DNA of 13,426 bases. Origin: an uncultured Oscillospiraceae bacterium. GTDB taxonomy: Bacteria > Bacillota > Clostridia > Oscillospirales > Ruminococcaceae. The notes beneath the pieces were generated by a model. That model did not search any database. It worked only from the letters and a program-made list of their open reading frames with translations, and was not told the DNA's origin. Shown in pieces: positions 1 through 6,164 of this stretch. The number at the start of each line of letters is the position of its first letter. The stretch's first letter is position 1. The DNA lies in assembly GCA_910586535.1 (NCBI GenBank), contig CAJUHS010000039.1:1-13426 (forward strand), written 5' to 3'. Made by a program: the position numbers and the translations under genes.

Positions 1-74
1 CCGTCGTTACGCACAATACCCGTGAATTTGAGCGTGTTGAAGCCTTGCTGCTTGATGATTGGTATATCCCCTAA
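1..74 (+). CDS. vapC: VapC-like PIN-domain toxin, C-terminal end only (partial)
   Basis: Frame 3 of the plus strand is open from the window edge to a TAA at 72-74 and reads VVTHNTREFERVEALLLDDWYIP. The NTREFxRVxxLxxxDW pattern is the characteristic C-terminal end of VapC-type PIN ribonuclease toxins, where the Asn/Thr-Arg-Glu-Phe segment carries the last acidic active-site residue. The body of the toxin and any VapB antitoxin would lie left of the window. VapC toxins cleave tRNA or rRNA and are paired with an antitoxin that also represses the operon. That is family knowledge; only 23 residues are visible. The stop codon overlaps the stop of the convergent repA by three to four bases. It could be intact or a relic. 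Confidence 0.72.
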   Translation, partial: VVTHNTREFERVEALLLDDWYIP

Positions 75-1219
75 AACGCATAGCAAAAATCCTCAAGCTT
101 GTAGTCCGAAAGCCAGTTGAACAGAGTGGACTTCAAGTAGCTTCGGGGATTTTTCATTTTTGTTTCGGCAGTTATCCCCTCCCATTTTTCTTCAAAGCTC
201 CAAATACAATCCGAAAGCGAGGACGTTCGTATCAAGCCGTTAAGCCTGTCAATAACCGTTCTGCCGAGAACATACCCGTCATGTATCTTTGTTTTTTCAG
301 CGCAAGCCATTTCCGCAAGCGAACCTATCACAATGTCGGCAAAGTCCATATGCCGCTTGTCCGTATCTGTCAGATAATAGCTGTACCCAAACAGAAAACG
401 CAAAGCGGTACCCATAGCGACCTCGTCATTGCCAAGCTCATGTGGGATAATACAGCCGTCTGTTCTGCGGCTTGCCTCGTCGAACGCCGCAAAATCTTCC
501 TCGGACTTTGGCGGATCGGCAGTAAAGCGGTATGAGCAGCGTTCGGGAAAGTAACCGAGCGCACCGAGTATCTCACTGAAGGATTTATTTTCAGCGGTGC
601 AGTTCTCTCCCTCAATCGGTCTATCACGAGCCTGCGCGGGATTGATGGATTGATTGAAATCAGTCTCGATAAAGTCAGTCTTGGTATTATCAGTCTTTAT
701 TGTGTCGGTTTTTCCGATGTCTTGACTTCGTTTTTTCGGAACTCTTGACTTCTGATTTTCCGATGTCAAGACTTCGGTTTTTCCGACTTCATGACTTCGG
801 TTTTCCCGATGTCTTGACTTCTGATTTTCCGATGTCTTGACTTCTGCGGTTTCTTCGTCAGACGCTTCCTCGGATTCATGTACAAAATTTTTCACATAAA
901 TAAGCGCAGGACGCCCCATTCCGCGATTTTTACGCGAAATAAGTCCTATTTCTTCAAGTTCCTTGAAAATTTTTACACATTTATCATTGCCGCAGTTCAT
1001 ACATTGTCTGGCTTCGTCTTGAGTAAAAATTATGTATACACGATTTTCCTCGTCAAGCCAATTGTTTTTTACAGATAATCCCATTCTGTCGAGCATAAGA
1101 CTGTACAGTATCTTAGCGTCGCAGGACATAGAAACAAACGTCTTGTGAGTAAACAGAAATTTAGGCACACGCAGAAAAGAAAATTGTTCCGCTTCATTGC
1201 CGTAATAGTAATCAAACAT
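71..1219 (-). CDS. repA: RepA_N-type replication initiator protein
   Basis: Predicted plasmid-type replication initiator of 382 residues. The N-terminal part (about 10-112: FSFLRVPKFLF, then SCDAKILYSLMLDRM, then FKELEEIGLISRKNRGMGRPALIYV) matches the winged-helix RepA_N domain of Firmicute plasmids and integrative elements. Residues about 115-200 are a polar, repetitive linker (TSENQKSR twice, KTD/ETD repeats). The C-terminal 130 residues form a separate domain resembling the conserved tail found in clostridial element initiators (DUF6017-like, less certain). I place the start at ATG 1219, nine bases after AAGGA; a GTG two codons upstream is too close to that site. In RepA_N plasmids this protein binds repeats inside its own gene, and such repeats are present here at 709-846. 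It is the last gene of the leftward cluster. Confidence 0.9.
   Translation of the reverse strand: MFDYYYGNEAEQFSFLRVPKFLFTHKTFVSMSCDAKILYSLMLDRMGLSVKNNWLDEENRVYIIFTQDEARQCMNCGNDKCVKIFKELEEIGLISRKNRGMGRPALIYVKNFVHESEEASDEETAEVKTSENQKSRHRENRSHEVGKTEVLTSENQKSRVPKKRSQDIGKTDTIKTDNTKTDFIETDFNQSINPAQARDRPIEGENCTAENKSFSEILGALGYFPERCSYRFTADPPKSEEDFAAFDEASRRTDGCIIPHELGNDEVAMGTALRFLFGYSYYLTDTDKRHMDFADIVIGSLAEMACAEKTKIHDGYVLGRTVIDRLNGLIRTSSLSDCIWSFEEKWEGITAETKMKNPRSYLKSTLFNWLSDYKLEDFCYAF
656..700. repeat. three 15-bp direct repeats (TCAGTCT-type) in repA
   Basis: Units at 656-670, 671-685 and 686-700 share the plus-strand pattern xxxNTCAGTCTxxxT, with a degenerate fourth unit running into the 23-bp repeats. 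The period equals five codons and encodes KTDxx/ETDxx repeats. The conservation could therefore be at protein level, at DNA level as a second iteron class, or simple slippage. Confidence 0.6.
709..846. repeat. six tandem ~23-bp direct repeats inside repA (candidate iterons/oriV)
   Basis: Six head-to-tail units start at 709, 731, 755, 778, 801 and 824 (lengths 22, 24, 23, 23, 23, 23). The shared plus-strand core is TTTTCCGATGTCTTGACTTC; the TGACTTC or AGACTTC part is the best conserved. The 23-bp period is out of phase with codons, so successive units are read in different frames and the protein repeats only every 23 residues. This suggests the DNA itself is selected. RepA_N plasmids such as pAD1 are known to carry the origin as repeats in the central part of the rep gene, which is exactly the position here. 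Binding by this RepA is inference. Confidence 0.8.
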
Positions 1220-1254
1220 GGTCACACGTCCTTTTTATTTGAATATCCATTTAT

Positions 1255-1974
1255 TTAAAACGGATATTCTCTCCGCATATTTTTCTCGCCGACAATGGGT
1301 ATCAGACTGTCTTTCATAAATATAGGTACGTTGGCAGACGTACCTATATTGCCAATCCACGTCTTTTCGGGAACAACCTTGTTTTTGCGGTTACCCGTTT
1401 CCGCTCCGATAATAAGCCATTTTACGCCGTTAATTGTTAATGGAGAAATGGGTGCAAACATTGGCTCAATACTCAAAAAAGTATTGAATGATTTTTTACT
1501 GATAAAATAATTTTCCATTGCTGTTACTGTTGAGCCATACCACATATTATCACTGCGAGGGAGCTGCTCTTTGTCGGCAAGCTCTTTATACCGCTTAGGG
1601 TTCTTAGTTAAAAACAAGTACCTGTGCTGCGGAGCTTTCCTGCAAGCCTCGAATATAGCTTCTATCCATTCATCGGGAATCCAATCGCCGAATAAGCCTG
1701 CCATTGAGCAGACGAAAATCGTGCGCGGCTTTGTCCATTTCTGCGGAATGTCAAGGCGGTAACGGTGGAATGTTGGACTAAAACTATGTGGGTACGGCAA
1801 AGTCTTCCCTGCTTGATTTCTGATCGGCTTGTTTTCCTCGAAAACATTTGCGTATTTCTGTGTGCCGCCAAAGCGCACAGCCATTTTTCTTGCATAGCAG
1901 TACGGACAGTCATTGAAACACCCCGTCACGGGATTCCAACTGCTGTCGCACCACTCTATTTTTGTATTATTCAT
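1255..1974 (-). CDS. DUF5131 / phage Gp37-Gp68 family radical-SAM-like protein
   Basis: A 239-residue protein of the phage Gp37/Gp68 (DUF5131) family, recognised from its opening TKIEWCDSSWNPVTGC followed by CFNDCPYCYA. Cys19, Cys23 and Cys26 form the Cx3Cx2C pattern used by radical SAM enzymes to hold a 4Fe-4S cluster. Downstream landmarks are VCSMAGLFGDWIPDEW, FLTKNPKRY, LSIEPM and WLIIGAETGNR, all typical of the family. The substrate is not established, so no reaction is assigned. I chose ATG 1974, ten bases after GGAGG; a TTG two codons upstream is also possible. It starts two bases after the stop of the upstream gene, so it is very likely co-translated. The family is common on phages and integrative elements as cargo. 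Confidence 0.85.
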   Translation of the reverse strand: MNNTKIEWCDSSWNPVTGCFNDCPYCYARKMAVRFGGTQKYANVFEENKPIRNQAGKTLPYPHSFSPTFHRYRLDIPQKWTKPRTIFVCSMAGLFGDWIPDEWIEAIFEACRKAPQHRYLFLTKNPKRYKELADKEQLPRSDNMWYGSTVTAMENYFISKKSFNTFLSIEPMFAPISPLTINGVKWLIIGAETGNRKNKVVPEKTWIGNIGTSANVPIFMKDSLIPIVGEKNMRREYPF

Positions 1975-1976
1975 AC

Positions 1977-2369
1977 TCAAAAATCCTCCGCAAGTTCAAT
2001 AGATGTATTATTTTTTATAAAATGAGCTTTCAATGATCTGAACGAGTTCCAAAACGGATAATATGTATATACGGTTAATTTCCTTTCAACCTCCTCACGA
2101 ACCGCCTTGCACTCCCTTTTAAGCTTCTTCCTTTGCTGTACCGTAAGTAAGGAGCTTTTATGCTTAAAACAAAACCTCCTGCGTTCCTCGCAGTCCTCAA
2201 GACACCATTTCATTTTGAATTCTCCGTCAATAAAGACAGCTAACACATTATGAAGCGGCTTATACTGCCTGACTTCAACGACTACGTTGTATCCGTCAAT
2301 CTTTAATTTCACATAGCCGAACGGTGACGAGAGCTTGTTCTCGATTTTTGCCCATTCTTCCTTAGTCAT
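1977..2369 (-). CDS. hypothetical protein, small and basic
   Basis: A 130-residue soluble protein that I do not recognise. It opens with MTKEEWAKIENKL and a predicted beta-rich part (about 17-58, VKLKIDGYNVVVEVRQY and NVLAVFIDGEFKMKW). A Cys- and Arg/Lys-rich helical stretch follows (WCLEDCEERRRFCFKHKSS, then QRKKLKRECKAVREEVERKL). Three cysteines and a histidine are clustered in the middle, but spacing does not match a standard zinc finger. The ATG shares the ATGA overlap with the stop of the upstream zinc-ribbon gene, a sign of translational coupling. Its place between the zinc-ribbon protein and the DUF5131 protein suggests a shared role, which is inference. Confidence 0.75.
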   Translation of the reverse strand: MTKEEWAKIENKLSSPFGYVKLKIDGYNVVVEVRQYKPLHNVLAVFIDGEFKMKWCLEDCEERRRFCFKHKSSLLTVQQRKKLKRECKAVREEVERKLTVYTYYPFWNSFRSLKAHFIKNNTSIELAEDF

Positions 2370-2686
2370 TCTTTTTTTGCACCTTTCCTTTTAGGTTTTT
2401 TCTCCTGTTTTACAAATGATAACATACCGTTTTCAGCTTTGACGGGCGCATAGTCGTAAGGAGACCACTCCTTACCGCAGGAATCGCAGCGGAAGCCTGC
2501 ATATTTTATAACGGGAGGACAAGTCATTTCGCCTATTATCTGCCCCATAGTATCACCGTCTATATCAACGCCGTCTTTATACATCGGATGTTCTGAAGCA
2601 AAATAATACGTTGTTGCAATTTTTGCCGTTACTGTACTTTCGCCGCAGAACGGGCATTCAATGGGTTCACCAAGATTTTTATTCAT
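2366..2686 (-). CDS. zinc-ribbon-like protein of unknown function
   Basis: A 106-residue protein with two CxxC knuckles, Cys11/Cys14 (CPFCG) and Cys67/Cys70 (CDSCGKEW), the layout of a treble-clef or zinc-ribbon domain with a 52-residue insertion. The C-terminus is strongly basic (KQEKKPKRKGAKKE), suiting nucleic-acid or ribosome contact. The specific function is unknown. The start ATG has AAGGA nine bases upstream. Directly before that Shine-Dalgarno lies a perfect TTCCCCAGTGGGGAA palindrome (2705-2719) that recurs upstream of other genes in this cluster, so expression may be tuned at that site. The stop overlaps the next gene by ATGA. Confidence 0.8.
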   Translation of the reverse strand: MNKNLGEPIECPFCGESTVTAKIATTYYFASEHPMYKDGVDIDGDTMGQIIGEMTCPPVIKYAGFRCDSCGKEWSPYDYAPVKAENGMLSFVKQEKKPKRKGAKKE

Positions 2687-2704
2687 AAGACATTTTCCTT
2701 TCCG

Positions 2705-2719
2705 TTCCCCAGTGGGGAA
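2705..2719. repeat. 15-bp palindrome TTCCCCAGTGGGGAA, copy 1
   Basis: A perfect 7+1+7 inverted repeat in the 49-bp gap upstream of the zinc-ribbon gene. It ends 18 bases before the start codon, just upstream of the Shine-Dalgarno. Three further copies occur at 3775, 5655 and 6180. As RNA it could form a 6-bp GC-rich stem with a triloop; as DNA it is a plausible dyad operator. Confidence 0.75.
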
Positions 2720-2735
2720 GCCTTAAAAATTTATT

Positions 2736-3671
2736 CTATTTAATACTGCTCTGATAATCGTTTATTTTGTCAATAAGCTTTTGGTTTTTCTCCGCAAGCT
2801 CTTTCTGGCTTTTCACTTCCGATAGATATGTCGTGAATAAATCCGTTATAGATGTTTTGGGGATATATTTAATTCCATTGACTTCTATATAATCTGCAAT
2901 AACAGCAGAACTTTTATTACCGCATAAATTTATATTTCTTTTAAATCCATATACGGAAATATTATTTTTATAAAAGCTAACAAAATTACTGTCATTTTTC
3001 CAATTTGGATAATATCTTTTCAGCTCACGGTTATTTGATTTTACCACAAAATCGAGTACATTCATAGCAGCTTCTTCTGAAAAATAAATATCATCACCGT
3101 TTAAGAAATACTTACTTCCGTTTATATTGCAGTAAAATTCCGTTTCCCTGAAATCATTATTTGCTATTGATACCAAAATGGGTGTTGCGCGAACAACCGT
3201 CTCATCTTTGAAATTGATTGTCCAAATATCTGTCTGCTTGGATAAACCATAAGCTTTAAGTCCGCAAAGTTTATTCAAAAGGACTAAAAAGAGAATATAT
3301 GCTGTTAATCCCGCTGCACCCCAAAAGATCGCTTCATTTATTGCAGCAATACCTTTATTCATAACAGGAATAAGCATTCCAAATCCTGCCGACAGAGCAC
3401 CGCATATCAAGCCGAATTCTTCGCTAAAAAAGTTCTTTACTGCAAGTATGATTTTATTAGGTACGCGCCTATACCGTTCATCTTCCATAATTGTTGGAAA
3501 ACAAACCTCCTGTGCTGCAAGCTTGCAATCGGAATCCGTCTTTAATTCAATTTGCGGCGGTAAATCCTCATCTGTGCGGTAACTGCCTATAAGATATTTT
3601 TCAAAATTGCTTTCATCAAGAGCAAGCGGGTATAGCTCGCCGTCATCTCCTTTTACCCATTCTGTACTCAT
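2736..3671 (-). CDS. two-TM membrane protein of unknown function
   Basis: A 311-residue protein I do not recognise. Residues 1-80 are hydrophilic and acidic. Two hydrophobic segments follow at about 84-104 (FGLICGALSAGFGMLIPVM) and 114-134 (IFWGAAGLTAYILFLVLL), forming a hairpin in the membrane. The remaining 175 residues are soluble and Asn/Lys-rich, ending in a helical KSQKELAEKNQKLIDKINDY stretch that may form a short coiled coil. The start ATG has an ideal GGAGGT eight bases upstream and overlaps the XRE gene stop (ATGA), so the two are coupled. Pairing of a helix-turn-helix regulator with a membrane protein is frequent in mobile elements, but no function can be assigned. Confidence 0.8.
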   Translation of the reverse strand: MSTEWVKGDDGELYPLALDESNFEKYLIGSYRTDEDLPPQIELKTDSDCKLAAQEVCFPTIMEDERYRRVPNKIILAVKNFFSEEFGLICGALSAGFGMLIPVMNKGIAAINEAIFWGAAGLTAYILFLVLLNKLCGLKAYGLSKQTDIWTINFKDETVVRATPILVSIANNDFRETEFYCNINGSKYFLNGDDIYFSEEAAMNVLDFVVKSNNRELKRYYPNWKNDSNFVSFYKNNISVYGFKRNINLCGNKSSAVIADYIEVNGIKYIPKTSITDLFTTYLSEVKSQKELAEKNQKLIDKINDYQSSIK

Positions 3672-3997
3672 TTTTCTGCACCTCCGTTTTTATTTAACGT
3701 TTCCTGCGCTTCTTCCCGTGTCAGAAAATAATCGTTTGGATAAGAACAGGCGACATGGTTGTCTTCCTTTCCACTTCCCACTGGGGAATTATTTATAAGA
3801 TAGTCAACGGTCACACCGAAATAATCTGCAATAATCACAATTTTTGCAAGCTGCGGCTCATAACCCTTTTTCAAATTGCCGATAACGCTTTTGCTTAAAC
3901 CGCATTCTTTCAGCATACGGTTGACCGACACATTTTCCTTTTCGCATAAATCAATAATATTCTGCGTTAGGACTTCAATATTGAAAATGCTATCCAT
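3668..3997 (-). CDS. XRE-family helix-turn-helix regulator
   Basis: A 109-residue DNA-binding protein. Residues about 9-67 form a classical Cro/CI-type HTH domain: LTQNIIDLCEKENVSVNRML, then LSKSVIGNLKKGYEPQLAKIVIIADYFGVTVDYL. The family usually ends close to DYL. Here about 40 extra residues follow, beginning exactly where a TTCCCCA-type palindrome (3775-3788) encodes NNSPVGS, and continuing with DYFLTREEAQETLNKNGG. The tail may be a fused remnant of another small gene. The start has AGGA nine bases upstream. Overlap with the next gene suggests one transcript. It is likely an autoregulator or a regulator of the element, which is inference. Confidence 0.88.
   Translation of the reverse strand: MDSIFNIEVLTQNIIDLCEKENVSVNRMLKECGLSKSVIGNLKKGYEPQLAKIVIIADYFGVTVDYLINNSPVGSGKEDNHVACSYPNDYFLTREEAQETLNKNGGAEK
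3775..3788. repeat. palindrome TTCCCACTGGGGAA, copy 2 (inside XRE gene)
   Basis: Same family as the copies at 2705, 5655 and 6180 but one C shorter, and located inside the coding sequence of the XRE regulator at codons for NSPVG. Downstream in the leftward direction come GGAAAGGAAG and an out-of-frame ATG at 3757 that gives only 11 codons. The copy therefore looks like an old gene start region now absorbed into the reading frame. Confidence 0.6.
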
Positions 3998-4016
3998 AAA
4001 AAGCTATCCTTTCCTG

Positions 4017-4066
4017 TTCCCATATCGTAAGTTTATTGCGGTATGGGAATTTTTTAATTTCCCATA
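4017..4066. repeat. alternating TTCCCATA / TATGGGAA inverted repeats between helicase and XRE genes
   Basis: Three 8-bp arms alternate: TTCCCATA at 4017-4024, TATGGGAA at 4042-4049 and TTCCCATA at 4059-4066. The middle arm can pair with either outer arm. The right-hand arm lies within the last codons of the helicase gene (MGN, stop at 4054-4056). The left-hand arm sits upstream of the XRE Shine-Dalgarno. The arrangement allows mutually exclusive hairpins in the leftward transcript. A regulatory role is only a possibility. Confidence 0.5.
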
Positions 4067-4827
4067 AGTCTGTCAATCACAATACTTGCTTCATACTGAT
4101 TAAGGGTTGATACATCAAAATCAGAAAAATCAAATTTTTCAATGTTAGAATAATTATTTTTCATACGATTTATCAATTTTATCTGTCTTTCACTTATCGA
4201 CTTTTTACCCCAACGCATTGCAGATTCTTTGTCCCAAAGAGGTTTGGAATTGCTGTAATTTTTAACTAAATATTCGTATGCTATATCAAATGCGTTTTGT
4301 AATGCTACATCTTCGGAAATTACATCGGGATAAGAATATTTTTTATTCTTCAACGTGTACACCGACGTTTTTCCGAGATTATCAGCGGCGTCTATAATAA
4401 GCCGCAAATTATTTCCCAAACTGCAAGTAAACGAACCGTCGCAGCCCTGTTTCCAATTTATCCCGCGCATATTTATCTCGTTATTTTCTGCCCATAAGCT
4501 TATTTTTTGCACATTTAGAATCCATGAGCGGGGAGTATTGTTGATAAGCAATTCTATAGTTTCCTGCATTTGAGTGAGCATACCTGTAACCAATGTCTGT
4601 TTTTTCAGCGGCACTGACAAATAATCAAGCCCAAGCAGAGTAGGAGCGGTACACAATCTATGCCGTCCCGAAGCTCCGACACAATCAATAAGTGTGAGAT
4701 ATTTTTTCCCTTTGTACAGCCGCAGTCCGCGACCAATCATCTGTGTATACAATGAAGCATTGACTGTCGGACGTGCTGCTATTACAGTTTCGATAAGAGG
4801 AATATCCGTACCCTCGGTAAACACCAT
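4054..4827 (-). CDS. SF2 DEAH helicase, C-terminal part (gene interrupted by frameshift)
   Basis: The second half (257 residues from the first ATG) of the helicase whose first half is at 4836-5639. It starts with MVFTEGTDIPLIETVIAARPT, the motif V region of SF2 helicases, and continues through TQMIGRGLRLYKGK, the motif VI arginine finger. About 170 residues of family-specific C-terminal domain follow. No Shine-Dalgarno precedes the ATG, and the frame is open further upstream, reading IPCIINC directly before the Met. This is what the intact protein would contain, so the segment is not an independent gene. It could be made only by translational restart or frameshifting. Confidence 0.75.
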   Translation of the reverse strand: MVFTEGTDIPLIETVIAARPTVNASLYTQMIGRGLRLYKGKKYLTLIDCVGASGRHRLCTAPTLLGLDYLSVPLKKQTLVTGMLTQMQETIELLINNTPRSWILNVQKISLWAENNEINMRGINWKQGCDGSFTCSLGNNLRLIIDAADNLGKTSVYTLKNKKYSYPDVISEDVALQNAFDIAYEYLVKNYSNSKPLWDKESAMRWGKKSISERQIKLINRMKNNYSNIEKFDFSDFDVSTLNQYEASIVIDRLMGN

Positions 4828-4835
4828 ACAGTTGA

Positions 4836-5639
4836 TTATGCAGGGTATTTTTTATTGGTAAAATCCTTTATTATCTGTTTTCTGTACTCTGTCGGGGTTT
4901 TTCCTGATACTACAACAGATCCGTCTATAAGCATAGACAATGCGTTAGCATGAGCAATATCAGTAGCAAAAATTAACGTCTGACCGACTGCAAGTTGACG
5001 ATAGCTTTCAGCAACCGTTTGATTAAGTTCGGGTTTATTTATTGAAAGCGAAAGCTGTTTTGTATCAAAATCTCCGTTTTTCTTTTTTACATTTGACAAA
5101 TCGTATCCTAAATTTACCCTCAAACAGTTTATATCCGAAAGATAACCGTTGTCGATACCCCATTTCAAGTCACGGTTAAATACAATATCGTCAAACACAT
5201 CATCAAGTCTGACTTTATCTCCACGCTTAGGTGTAGCGGTAAACCCTATATGTATTCTCGGATTAAAATAGCTATATATTTTTTTATACGTTGGTGCAGC
5301 AGCGTGATGAGCTTCGTCTGTGATTATCATATCAAAGTCATCAGGAGAAAAAGTATTTAATCTTCGTACAAGTGACTGAACACTTGCGGAAACAACCTCC
5401 TCGCCATTTGAATGTTCGGCAGCCTGTTCTACGCCAAACGAACAGTCAAAATACTTTTGCGGTTGATGTACCAGTTCGTCGCGATGTGACAAAATAAGAG
5501 TACGTCCCTGTCGTTTAAGCTGAGAAAATATAACAGTTTTTCCAAGTCCTGTTGCAACAGAAACAAGGTGACTGCCACTTTCAAGATTGTTAATTGTATC
5601 AACGCATTCCTGTTGATAGGGTCTTAGTTCTATTTTCAT
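4836..5639 (-). CDS. SF2 DEAH-box helicase, N-terminal part (gene interrupted by frameshift)
   Basis: A 267-residue product carrying the first RecA-like domain of an SSL2/UvrB-type superfamily 2 helicase. Visible motifs: LRPYQQECVD (Q-like), ATGLGKT at 29-35 (Walker A), SHRDELVHQ at 51-59 (Ia), DEAHH at 108-112 (Walker B) and GFTATP at 132-137 (motif III). The start of domain 2 follows (QTLIFATDIAHANALSML). The frame ends at a TAA just after TNKKYPA. Inserting one A in the A6 run at about 4849-4854 restores FTNKKIPCIINCMVFTEG and gives a normal protein of about 528 residues ending at 4054. Start ATG has AAGGAG six bases upstream, preceded by the palindrome at 5655. Likely role is ATP-driven nucleic-acid remodelling. 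It may be a pseudogene or a homopolymer sequencing error. Confidence 0.85.
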   Translation of the reverse strand: MKIELRPYQQECVDTINNLESGSHLVSVATGLGKTVIFSQLKRQGRTLILSHRDELVHQPQKYFDCSFGVEQAAEHSNGEEVVSASVQSLVRRLNTFSPDDFDMIITDEAHHAAAPTYKKIYSYFNPRIHIGFTATPKRGDKVRLDDVFDDIVFNRDLKWGIDNGYLSDINCLRVNLGYDLSNVKKKNGDFDTKQLSLSINKPELNQTVAESYRQLAVGQTLIFATDIAHANALSMLIDGSVVVSGKTPTEYRKQIIKDFTNKKYPA

Positions 5640-5654
5640 AAGCTCTCCTTTCTA

Positions 5655-5669
5655 TTCCCCACTGGAGAA
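5655..5669. repeat. palindrome TTCCCCACTGGAGAA, copy 3
   Basis: One mismatch from the TTCCCCANTGGGGAA consensus. It fills the gap between the stop of the 164-residue gene (5670) and the helicase Shine-Dalgarno, and ends 15 bases before the helicase ATG. Spacing to the start codon is the same as for copy 4. Confidence 0.7.
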
Positions 5670-6164
5670 TTACTGTTCGTAAAAATCCTTTGCCGATTTA
5701 CCTGCTTCCTCAAGCTGCTTTTTCAACCGTTCGGGCATTTCAGTAGAAAAACTTCCCTCATACTTTTCCTTTGAAGTCCTGCGCTTTTCTTCCAGCTTCT
5801 TGTAGTTTTCCTTGATCTCCTGCTTTTTCTTTTCCTCCGTCCAACCGCATTCGTCCACATTTTCACGCAGCACTTCAAGAAGCTTTTTATAGTCGATTTT
5901 ATCACCGAAAAGCAGTGTGCGTATTGCTTCAAAATTATCCGCTATATCCATAAGCTCGTCGCTGCTGTATATCTTACTGCACCTTTTAGCAATGTCGCAC
6001 ATTGATGACGATCCGATAGTCTCTGTTATTATCGCCCAATCGCCGTCCTCGAGAGCCGCAAGTCCGTCAATAATATTGTTGAGAGCAGACAACACCTTAA
6101 TATCATAGTCGTCCATTCCCTGCTTCCAACGGTACAAATCCTTTGCACATATTTTTTCACTCAT
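5670..6164 (-). CDS. hypothetical protein, helical and charged
   Basis: A 164-residue soluble protein that I do not recognise. It is mostly predicted helix. It begins MSEKICAKDLYRWKQGMDDYD and has a middle part with LNNIIDGLAALEDGDWAII and SSDELMDIADNFEAIRTLLFGD. The C-terminal third is highly charged (EEKKKQEIKENYKKLEEKRRTSKEKY, then ERLKKQLEEAGKSAKDFYEQ), likely a coiled coil. Start choice is firm: AAGGAGGAAACGTT precedes ATG, and the ATG overlaps the upstream stop. A perfect TTCCCCAATGGGGAA palindrome lies 15 bases upstream. It sits immediately before the helicase, so a partner or accessory role is conceivable but unproven. Confidence 0.78.
   Translation of the reverse strand: MSEKICAKDLYRWKQGMDDYDIKVLSALNNIIDGLAALEDGDWAIITETIGSSSMCDIAKRCSKIYSSDELMDIADNFEAIRTLLFGDKIDYKKLLEVLRENVDECGWTEEKKKQEIKENYKKLEEKRRTSKEKYEGSFSTEMPERLKKQLEEAGKSAKDFYEQ

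Noticed and set aside
59..535. Plus-strand open frame opposite repA
   Set aside because: Its translation has no recognisable pattern and it lies wholly antisense to a well supported repA frame. The true plus-strand coding signal here is the VapC end in another frame, which stops at 74.
709..846. CRISPR-like array
   Set aside because: The repeats are contiguous with no unique spacers, and they lie inside a coding frame.
3755..3757. Gene start at the ATG after the palindrome in the XRE gene
   Set aside because: The frame is only 11 codons long and overlaps the clear XRE reading frame.
4840..4860. Programmed ribosomal frameshifting in the helicase
   Set aside because: The A run is only six long and the zero-frame codons (AAT AAA AAA) do not form the usual A-AAA-AAG type heptamer. 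No evident downstream stimulatory structure was seen, so mutation or sequence error is simpler.
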